A stretch of DNA of 64,000 nt from an uncultured Oscillospiraceae bacterium (lineage in GTDB: Bacteria; Bacillota; Clostridia; Oscillospirales; Oscillospiraceae): the NCBI GenBank assembly GCA_934573855.1, contig CAKTMF010000006.1:1-64000 (forward strand). Reading direction: 5' to 3'. The first letter of the stretch is position 1. Every line of letters starts with the position of its first letter. This document shows positions 58,391 through 64,000 of the stretch, piece after piece. The notes beneath the pieces were generated by a model, which saw nothing but the letters and a program-made list of their open reading frames with translations, made no database searches and was not told where the DNA came from. Made by a program: the position numbers and the translations under genes.

Positions 58391-58781
58391 TACCATCAGT
58401 TGACAAGGACACACACGGTTTTGACGGGCGGAAATGCGCCCAAGCAGCTTCAAAGCCCTTGCCGAGACACCAAGTATCGGCTGCGTGCTTTTTATTGCCT
58501 GAACGCATTTCCGCTCCGGCAATTCTCCAGCTCAAATCGAAGCCCAACGAAGTGGGTTCGATTTGAAAAGGAAGAAGGAGATCGCATAGTGCAGCTTCTG
58601 CCGCAAGGCGAAAGCGGAACGGTGCGAGCTTCTTCTGACGCGTTGCACCTGACGGCTTGGGATTTCCGAGTGATTTTTGCTTTTTGAGCCGCAGATGTGT
58701 CCTTACCCATCAAGGCGAAAAGGGCAAAAAGCGCCGGAAAGACTTGCCGTCAGGCGTATGTGCTCTTGTCAACTGATGGTA
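58391..58781 (-). repeat. MITE-like element, copy 2 (391 bp)
   Basis: The left end TACCATCAGTTGACAAG... and the right end ...CTTGTCAACTGATGGTA are inverted repeats of about 25 bp with three mismatches. Both outer ends finish in TA, fitting a TA target as in IS630/Tc1-mariner elements (inference). The interior has no transposase. It contains an AAATCGAAGCCCA...TGGGTTCGATTT hairpin (about 58532-58564) not seen in copy 3. Orientation is opposite to copies 1 and 3. It splits pnuC from its leader. Confidence 0.8.
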
Positions 58782-58786
58782 ATAAA

Positions 58787-58890
58787 CCTCCAACAAAAAA
58801 ACACCCGCGGTACATCTTCAAAGTCCTACGATGTACTACGGGTGCGTTAAGCACCTCTCTGCCCGGTGGCAGATACGATATTTCGTTGGG
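58787..58890 (-). promoter_or_regulatory. Attenuator-type structured leader, probably of pnuC
   Basis: Read on the minus strand from the promoter at 58894-58922. The hairpin at 58859-58872 (CTGCC/GGCAG) and the hairpin at 58841-58855 (GGTGC-ttaac-GCACC) come first. A terminator at 58802-58844 follows (CACCCG..GTACATC paired with GATGTAC..CGGGTG, then seven T), and GGAGG lies at 58787-58791. The middle hairpin shares its GCACC arm with the terminator, so the two are mutually exclusive: a transcription-attenuation switch. No known riboswitch class was recognised. Today the leader ends at the MITE instead of at pnuC. Confidence 0.6.
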
Positions 58891-58893
58891 AGG

Positions 58894-58922
58894 AATATAC
58901 CATCTTCAGCGGCGATTGTCAA
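58894..58922 (-). promoter_or_regulatory. Promoter of the structured leader
   Basis: Minus strand: TTGACA, exactly 17 bp, TATATT. No gene other than pnuC lies downstream in this direction. Confidence 0.8.
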
Positions 58923-58965
58923 GCGTCTGATACGGCGGCTTTTCAAATGCTCCGGCGTGAAGAAT

Positions 58966-58998
58966 GCCCGCCGCGGGGCGCTGGACCTCGCGGCGGGC
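58966..58998 (-). terminator. Terminator hairpin of the DAACS operon
   Basis: GCCCGCCGCG...CGCGGCGGGC just after the symporter stop. The T tail is weak (ATTCTT). Confidence 0.65.
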
Positions 58999-59023
58999 GG
59001 GTATTTTACACTATGTATTATGC

Positions 59024-60250
59024 TTATGCGGCTTTGCCGAGCTTCTTTTCGCGCTTCTTCTCGGAGTGGTCGACGATGACGGTACCGACAAGGTCGCCGA
59101 CGCAGTTCATGGTGGTGAACACGACGTCGATGAGCGTGAAGATACCGGAGACCAGCGCAACGACCTCAAGGGGAAGACCGAAGGCGTCGACGATGATCGC
59201 GATGGTGACGATTCCGCCGCCGGGAACGCCGCCAGCACCGGTGGTGAGGATAAGGCTGATGAGGATGACGCGCAGGAGGGTCGCAATGCTGGTGTCGGCG
59301 CCGACGCACTGCGCGGCAAAGAGGAAGGTCACGGCCAGCATTATGCCGTTGCCGTCCTTGTTGATCTGGGAGCCGAGAGGAATGGTGAAGCCGGAGACCT
59401 TGCGGGAGACGCCGAGGTCATCCGCGCACTCCATATTCACGGGGACGGCGGCAAGAGAGGAGCTGGTGGAGAGAGTAGTGACCATGAGGGGGGACGCCTT
59501 CTTGAGGAAAGCGAGGGGCTTCATGCGCGTGAAGACGAAGAGCAGTATCAGGTATACGCAGAAGTGGATGAGAGCCGCGCTGTAGGACGCGCCCAGATAC
59601 TTCGCGAGGAAGCCGAAGAGATCCGCGCCGTAGGTGCCGACGGTGCAGGCCATGAGCGCGCACACGCCGATGGGAGCGTAGCCCATGATTATGCCGACGA
59701 GTTTGTTGAACAGCGCCGCGAGGGCGTTGACGCCGGTGCAGAGGGTCTGCTTCTGGTCCGCGGGGAGGAAGAGTATCGCGACGCCGACGAAGGCGCTGAA
59801 TACGACGATCTTGTCGAAGCTGCCGTCGGAGAGCGCGGCGAAGATGTTCGAGGGGATGAGGTTCACGATGGTCTGGCCGATGCCGGGTATCTCGGAGACG
59901 GTTCCCTCATAGGAGCCGGTGAGCTGGAAGCCCACGCCGGGCTTGAACAGGAAGCCGACGATGAGGCCGATTGCGATAGCGCCCACGGTGGTCAGGCAGT
60001 AGTAGATCATGATCTTGCCGCCGATGCGCCCGAAGCTCTTTGGGTCGTCCAGCGAGGCAATGCCGGAGATAAGGTTGACTATAACGAGGGGGAGGGCCGC
60101 CATCTTCAGCAGGTTGAGGAAGATGGTGCCGAAGGGCTTGATGACGTTGATGGGTTCGCCGAAAATGATGCCGAGCAGTATGCCCAAAATCATCGCCACA
60201 AGCAGCTTCCTCAGCAGAGGAACCTTTTTGTACTTTTGCCACAGATTCAT
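59024..60250 (-). CDS. Dicarboxylate/amino acid:cation symporter (DAACS family)
   Basis: 408-residue secondary carrier of the GltP/DctA/SstT family. Marks are KYKKVPLLRKLLVAMILGILLG at the N-terminus and GEPINVIKPFGTIFLNLLKMAALPLVIVNLISGI. The serine-rich hairpin appears as TTLSTSSSLAAVPVNMECADDLGVSRKV, the TM7/8 region as PLGSQINKDGNGIMLAV, and AGGVPGGGIV in the second hairpin. It imports glutamate, aspartate, serine or dicarboxylates; the exact substrate is open. Last gene of the RidA/regulator/aminotransferase operon; GAGG before the ATG. Confidence 0.92.
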   Translation of the reverse strand: MNLWQKYKKVPLLRKLLVAMILGILLGIIFGEPINVIKPFGTIFLNLLKMAALPLVIVNLISGIASLDDPKSFGRIGGKIMIYYCLTTVGAIAIGLIVGFLFKPGVGFQLTGSYEGTVSEIPGIGQTIVNLIPSNIFAALSDGSFDKIVVFSAFVGVAILFLPADQKQTLCTGVNALAALFNKLVGIIMGYAPIGVCALMACTVGTYGADLFGFLAKYLGASYSAALIHFCVYLILLFVFTRMKPLAFLKKASPLMVTTLSTSSSLAAVPVNMECADDLGVSRKVSGFTIPLGSQINKDGNGIMLAVTFLFAAQCVGADTSIATLLRVILISLILTTGAGGVPGGGIVTIAIIVDAFGLPLEVVALVSGIFTLIDVVFTTMNCVGDLVGTVIVDHSEKKREKKLGKAA

Positions 60251-60279
60251 AAACGTACCTCTTTCTTTTCTCAGATTTT

Positions 60280-61449
60280 TTATTTCGCAAGCTCTGCCAC
60301 TTCAAACAGAGCCTTTGCTACGACGTCCATCTGCTCGCGGGTGTTGTAGAAGTCTATGCCGACGCGTATATACCCGCCGCGCATGGTGCAGTGTATTTTG
60401 TGACTCTTGAGTATACTGATGACCTGCTCGTCCTTTTCCTTGGGATAATAGATACAGACGATACCGGACCAGTATTTGGGGTCGTCGGGCTGTACGACGT
60501 GGAGGGAAATGCCGGCAAGCTTCTCGCGGAGATATCTCTCGACGTCAAGGACCTGCTCCTCGATGTTCTCGATACCGAGCTCGAGGATAAGCTCAACGCC
60601 CTTGTCGACGGCGAGTATGCAGTTATAGCTCAGGTTGCCGCTCTCGAACCTTCTTGCGTGGGGATACCACTCGAGCGTCTCGAAGTTCGTGGTGACGGAG
60701 GGAGGCGCGACGTGGCTCACGGTACTCTGGTAGCCGACGCAGTACGGGATGATGTCCTGCACGATACGGTCGCTGCAGTAGACGAAGCCGCAGCCCAGCG
60801 AGCCGAGCAGACCCTTGTTGGAGCCGGCGACGAGATAGTCGACGTGGGACTTCCGGACGTCGAGCTTTATCCTGCCGAGAGTCTGTATGCCGTCGACGGC
60901 AAAGATTATCCCCCTCTCATGGCACACGGAGCCGAGGAGGTCGAGGTCGGCCATAAAGCCGGTGGAAAACTGCGCGCTGGAGACGACAAGCACCTTCGTG
61001 GTCTCGTCGATGGCGTCGATCATGGCCTGCATGGGGATGGCGCCGTTGACGCTTTTGACCACGTTGAGCTTTACGCCGCGGCGCTCATGCGCGTTTATCC
61101 ACGGGAAGAGCGTCGACTGGTGTTCCTGATCGGCGATGACGACGCTGTCGCCCGCCTTGAGCGGATAGCAGGACGCGAGTATGGACATGCCCTCGGCAGT
61201 GTTCTTGACGAAGGCTATCTCGTGGCTGTGTTCGGCGTTCACGAGCGCGGCGACCTTCTCGCGGCAGTCGGCGACTATGCCCCACGCCTCGTCTACCACG
61301 CCTTCACCGAACTTCTTCACATACCCGGCCATAAAGCCGCCGTATGCCTCCTGTACTCTCTTCGGCGGCATGCACACCTGAGAGACGTTGAGGAAGATGT
61401 CGTCCCCGAGGAAGCCGAATTCCTTACTGATCAATTCCTGATTAAGCAT
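60280..61449 (-). CDS. Class V aminotransferase / cysteine desulfurase-like PLP enzyme
   Basis: 389 residues, fold type I. FVKNTAEGMSILASCYPLKAGDSVV is the start of the PLP site, VVISDQEHQ-like VVIADQEHQSTLFPW follows, and Asp of FAVDGIQTLG holds the pyridine nitrogen. The PLP lysine is in LVAGSNKGLLGSLGCGFVYC. The class includes cysteine desulfurases, selenocysteine lyases, serine-glyoxylate aminotransferases and epimerases; no Cys-loop of IscS/SufS type is visible. With RidA, a DauR-like regulator and an amino-acid symporter beside it, an amino-acid eliminase or racemase-like role is inferred. AAGGAG before the ATG. Confidence 0.85.
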   Translation of the reverse strand: MLNQELISKEFGFLGDDIFLNVSQVCMPPKRVQEAYGGFMAGYVKKFGEGVVDEAWGIVADCREKVAALVNAEHSHEIAFVKNTAEGMSILASCYPLKAGDSVVIADQEHQSTLFPWINAHERRGVKLNVVKSVNGAIPMQAMIDAIDETTKVLVVSSAQFSTGFMADLDLLGSVCHERGIIFAVDGIQTLGRIKLDVRKSHVDYLVAGSNKGLLGSLGCGFVYCSDRIVQDIIPYCVGYQSTVSHVAPPSVTTNFETLEWYPHARRFESGNLSYNCILAVDKGVELILELGIENIEEQVLDVERYLREKLAGISLHVVQPDDPKYWSGIVCIYYPKEKDEQVISILKSHKIHCTMRGGYIRVGIDFYNTREQMDVVAKALFEVAELAK

Positions 61450-61479
61450 TTTTTCTCTCCTTTCACTGCTTGATAAAGA

Positions 61480-62127
61480 TCAGATACCGAGTTCACCGTT
61501 GTTTATATAGTTGTATACCGTGTAGCGGGAGATGTCGTAGCACTGCGCCACGATATTCGCCGCGTTCTTGATCTTGAAGGCTCCCCTGCGGTTTAGGTAC
61601 TGTATGCCCTCCATCTTCTGCGCTCTGGTCATGTTCGCGACAGGCGTGCCTATCGCCTCGAGAGACTCCTTTATCATCTCGTTGAGCATGTCCTCGATAC
61701 TGCTGATGACGGCATGCTCCTCCTGAGGGGCGTTCTGCTGCTCGGCACCGATGAGGCAGTCGATGGTGTTCCTCGCGGCGAGGAGCTCAGACACGTCGAA
61801 GTTTATGCAGAGGCTCCCTATGACCTCGCCCTCGTCGTTCTTGAGGTATATCGTGCTGGAATTGAAGCGCCGGCCGTTCCATGCCTGGATCGTGTGATGG
61901 AACTGTCCGTCCCCGCTCTCCACGCCCTGATAAATGCGAAGCCCCAGCTTCGTGCCGCTGTCGCCGACGCGTCTGCCGGTAAGCTCGCCGTTCTCTATCG
62001 CGACGACCGAGGAGGAAAAATCCTTGAGATAGTCGTGAACGACAAACTCATACTTTTCGCCGAAGTGCTTTCCGAGTCCCTTTATGAGGACCTCGAGGAC
62101 GGGCAGGATCTCTTCTATGGAGTTCAT
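61480..62127 (-). CDS. YheO/DauR-family regulator (PAS-like + HTH_22)
   Basis: 215 residues. The N-terminal YheO-type PAS-like sensor domain (about 5-125) has HFGEKYEFVVHDYLKDFSSSVVAIENGELTGRRVGDSGTKLGL and STIYLKNDEGEVIGSLCINFD. A C-terminal HTH_22 domain follows (about 160-213: KMEGIQYLNRRGAFKIKNAANIVAQCYDISRYTVYNYI). Relatives include DauR, which controls D-arginine use. It lies inside the operon, between RidA and the aminotransferase, so it probably regulates it in response to the amino acid. Confidence 0.9.
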   Translation of the reverse strand: MNSIEEILPVLEVLIKGLGKHFGEKYEFVVHDYLKDFSSSVVAIENGELTGRRVGDSGTKLGLRIYQGVESGDGQFHHTIQAWNGRRFNSSTIYLKNDEGEVIGSLCINFDVSELLAARNTIDCLIGAEQQNAPQEEHAVISSIEDMLNEMIKESLEAIGTPVANMTRAQKMEGIQYLNRRGAFKIKNAANIVAQCYDISRYTVYNYINNGELGI

Positions 62128-62142
62128 TGGCTGAAACCTTCC

Positions 62143-62520
62143 TTAATCTTTTTTGATAGCGATGACGTCGATCTCGACGAGTATGCCGCGGAGCTGGGTG
62201 CCGATGGTGGTGCGCGCCGGGTAGGGCTTCGGCATGAGCTTTTCATAGACCGCGTTCATCTCCGCAAAATACTTGATGTCGGAGAGGTAGACGGTGCTTC
62301 TCACCACGTCCTCGAGGCTGGACCCCGCCGCCTCAAGCACGGAGGCAAGGTTCTCGATGACCTGTCTGGTCTGCGCCGCGATACCCTCGGCTATCTCACC
62401 GGTCTTTGGGTCCGCGGGGCGCTGACCGGCCACGAACACGAAGCGGTCCGCCGCTATCCCCTGGGAATAGGGTCCGGCGGGAGAGGGGGCGTTTGCGGTT
62501 ATTATCTGTTTCTTTTCCAT
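62143..62520 (-). CDS. ridA: RidA (YjgF/YER057c/UK114) family enamine/imine deaminase
   Basis: 125 residues. Hydrolyses reactive 2-aminoacrylate-type enamines released by PLP enzymes. Marks are IITANAPSPAGPYSQGIAADRFVFVAGQRPADPKTGEI at the N-terminus, TRQVIENLASVLEAAGSSLEDVV in the middle, and the C-terminal PYPARTTIGTQLRGILVEIDVIAI containing the catalytic Arg. First gene of the operon that includes a PLP enzyme, which fits its detoxifying role. GGAC...AAATGGAAAAG start at 62520. Confidence 0.95.
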   Translation of the reverse strand: MEKKQIITANAPSPAGPYSQGIAADRFVFVAGQRPADPKTGEIAEGIAAQTRQVIENLASVLEAAGSSLEDVVRSTVYLSDIKYFAEMNAVYEKLMPKPYPARTTIGTQLRGILVEIDVIAIKKD

Positions 62521-62557
62521 TTGTATCTGTCCTTTCGTTCAGCCTTTTCTGACTGAA

Positions 62558-62599
62558 ATTATATTACGCGGCGCGGCGTATTTCAACAATTAATTGAAA
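62558..62599 (-). promoter_or_regulatory. Promoter of the ridA operon with overlapping LysR-type palindrome
   Basis: Minus strand: TTGAAA (62581-62586), 17-bp spacer, TATAAT (62558-62563). TTTCAA-caattaa-TTGAAA at 62581-62599 overlaps the -35 box and fits a T-N11-A LysR site. Confidence 0.7.
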
Positions 62600-62699
62600 G
62601 CGTCAACAAATTTTGTATAGTTGTGACGAAATGCACCCTTCCGGTTGTTGCAAAATTAACAAAAAGCGTGTCAATGCCCCGCTGCCGGAAAATATCCTG

Positions 62700-62728
62700 T
62701 TGAGTTTTTCGGAATTATCGCATAATAT
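62700..62728 (+). promoter_or_regulatory. Promoter of the LysR gene
   Basis: TTGAGT, 17-bp spacer, TAATAT. Confidence 0.65.
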
Positions 62729-62766
62729 AGTGTTCGGCTCATTCAAGTTTCAGATGAGGTGAAGAT

Positions 62767-63648
62767 ATGCGTGATTACGACTGGCAGATCCTCGTTACGC
62801 TCCACAGCACGCAGAGCATTACGAAGACCGCCGAATTGCTTTTTATCTCACAGCCCGCGCTGACAAAAAGGATACAGGCCATAGAGACCGAGCTTGGCGT
62901 GCCGCTGCTCATCCGCAGCCGCCAGGGGTCGGTGTTCACCCCCGAGGGCGAGCGTATCGCAAAGAAGGCCGAGAGGATAGTCTCCGCCATAAACGACGCC
63001 AAGAGTGAGGCCGCCTCCGGAAAAGGTACCCCGGAAAAGCTCCGCATAGGCGTGCCGTATTCCTTTGTTAGGTACGCCCTGCCGAACATCCTTACGCTCT
63101 TTACGAAGCGGTACCCCGACGTTGACATCGACATTGTGACGCTCCCGAGCCACGAGGTGGTAAAGTGCGTGGAGGACAGCACGCTCGACCTCTGCTTTGC
63201 CCGCTACGGGGCGGAGGACTCGGCGCTGGAGCGGATACCCTTCTGTGAGGGACAGGCCGCCATAGTATATAACCGCCCGTTCACGCTCGACGAGCTGCCG
63301 GATATCCCGTTCATCGAGTTTCCGAAGAACCCCGGCTCGGCTTCGGCGATAGAGCGCTGGTGGAACGAGCGCTTCGACAGGGAGATGAAGGTGCGCTACA
63401 AGGTCGCCACGGCGGACGCGTGCGTTTCCATGGCGGAGCATGGGCTTGGCTGCTGCATAGTTCTCGACTCGAAATATCTCGAGCGGATGAACAACATTTA
63501 CTATATGCCGATGACCTTCCTCGACGGCACGAAGCTCACGCGCAAAACGTGGATATTCTTCCGCAAGGATACCGGCAGCCGCGCCATCATACAGGACTTC
63601 ATCAGCTGCGCGCTGGAGATACCGAAGGACGACCTTCAGTGGATGTAG
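62767..63648 (+). CDS. LysR-family transcriptional regulator
   Basis: 293 residues. The N-terminal LysR HTH (ILVTLHSTQSITKTAELLFISQPALTKRIQAIETELGVPLLIRS) is followed by a periplasmic-binding-fold effector domain with LRIGVPYSFVRYALPNILTLFTKRYPDVDIDIVTLPSHEVV. GATGAGGTGAAGAT leads to the ATG. Divergent from the ridA operon, with a T-N11-A palindrome on that operon's -35 box, so it most likely controls it. The stop is 2 bp from MITE copy 3. Confidence 0.94.
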   Translation: MRDYDWQILVTLHSTQSITKTAELLFISQPALTKRIQAIETELGVPLLIRSRQGSVFTPEGERIAKKAERIVSAINDAKSEAASGKGTPEKLRIGVPYSFVRYALPNILTLFTKRYPDVDIDIVTLPSHEVVKCVEDSTLDLCFARYGAEDSALERIPFCEGQAAIVYNRPFTLDELPDIPFIEFPKNPGSASAIERWWNERFDREMKVRYKVATADACVSMAEHGLGCCIVLDSKYLERMNNIYYMPMTFLDGTKLTRKTWIFFRKDTGSRAIIQDFISCALEIPKDDLQWM

Positions 63649-63650
63649 GT

Positions 63651-63927
63651 ACCATCAATCGACAAGAGCACACACGCCTGACAGCATGTCTTTTCGGCGC
63701 TTTTTGCCCTTTTCGCCTTGACGGGCGTCAGCCCGCCTGCGTCTCAAAAAACAAAAATCACTCGAAAAATCCAAAGCTGTCAGGTGCAAGCAGTTTTGCC
63801 GGAGCAGAAAAGCGTTCAGGCAATGAAAAGCCCGCAGGCAATACTTTGTGTATTGGCAAGGGCTTTGAGGCGGCATGGGCGTTTTTCTGCCCGTCAAAAC
63901 CGTGTGTGTCCTTGTCAATTGATGGTA
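63651..63927 (+). repeat. MITE-like element, copy 3 (277 bp)
   Basis: Starts TACCATCAATCGACAAG and ends CTTGTCAATTGATGGTA, so the ends are inverted repeats. Its two outer blocks are shared with copy 2 (reverse orientation) and, at the right end, with copy 1. AATACTTTGTGTATT at 63839-63853 can form a hairpin; copy 2 has a related hairpin with one compensating base-pair change. No coding capacity. Sits directly behind the LysR stop. In the remaining 73 bp to the window end I see nothing. Confidence 0.85.
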
Positions 63928-64000
63928 TCATGCCTTTTAGATATGAGATAAATCCCAAAGCGGTATGAGCGCGGTGATTTACTTTTCCGCGCGGATACGC

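Noticed and set aside
58802..58844. T-box leader, because of the ACCGCG in the minus-strand leader
   Set aside because: In T-boxes this motif lies in the 5' arm shared with the antiterminator. Here it is in the 3' arm of the terminator, and no specifier loop was found.
1..64000. CRISPR array, complete transposase, prophage or toxin-antitoxin system
   Set aside because: No regularly spaced direct repeats and no Cas, complete transposase or phage structural genes were seen. The only mobile signals are MITE-like repeats and one integrase fragment.

Overview
The window reads as a chromosomal stretch of an anaerobic, probably spore-forming Gram-positive bacterium of the class Clostridia, most likely Oscillospiraceae-like. 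This is inferred from high G+C with a GC-ending codon bias, an 8-Cys ferredoxin, a 2-hydroxyacyl-CoA dehydratase pair, RNase Y, an AbrB/SpoVT regulator, an ABC-F ATPase, YitT, DUF975 and DUF1934 proteins and a GerMN lipoprotein. Only one tRNA gene (tRNA-Leu, CAG) is present, and there is no rRNA and no CRISPR array.

Layout. 0-12 kb is housekeeping: an FHA-FtsW/RodA fusion with its transpeptidase, an ABC-F ATPase behind a 160-bp palindrome, a DUF218 protein, an FtsX-like membrane protein, GreA, MurI, DUF1934, YitT, AbrB, a tRNA methyltransferase and a ferredoxin. 12.4-21.9 kb holds a short ClpC-like ATPase, a highly codon-biased 2-hydroxyacyl-CoA dehydratase pair followed by a one-TM microprotein, a membrane-anchored beta-propeller protein, and RNase Y. 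21.9-30.9 kb is accessory and partly decayed. It has an internally deleted repeat-protein pseudogene, the tRNA-Leu, and an AT-richer island starting with a sigma-factor/integrase chimera. The island also carries an ECF sigma/anti-sigma pair, an erythromycin-esterase-like lipoprotein and an XRE/membrane-protein pair, and ends at a beheaded MATE pump.

31.6-38.0 kb is the most unusual part. One promoter drives a tight five-gene operon: a YidC/Oxa1 insertase domain fused to a CDP-glycerol-type glycerophosphotransferase, a small membrane protein, a three-domain winged-helix/nucleotidyltransferase/choline-kinase protein, a LicC-like cytidylyltransferase, and a BCCT choline/betaine transporter. Signal peptidase I and an LTA-synthase-like membrane sulfatase follow. 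Together they suggest uptake, phosphorylation and CDP-activation of choline (or a similar amino-alcohol) for decorating a glycerophosphate-type surface polymer.

40.5-54.3 kb holds an autoregulated LacI plus maltodextrin ABC transporter plus MalQ operon, an asparaginase, and an AfuABC-like ABC transporter co-transcribed with a glycerol-1-phosphate-dehydrogenase-like enzyme and divergent from a DeoR regulator. 54.3-58.4 kb has a GPH symporter with a YihQ-like GH31 glycosidase whose sulfonate-binding residues are changed, and a PnuC-type transporter. A MITE-like element sits between the PnuC gene and its apparent promoter, attenuator leader and ribosome-binding site. 59-63.6 kb is a RidA/YheO-type regulator/class V aminotransferase/DAACS symporter operon divergent from a LysR regulator. 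Copies of the same MITE family lie at 1-76 (partial), 58391-58781 and 63651-63927.
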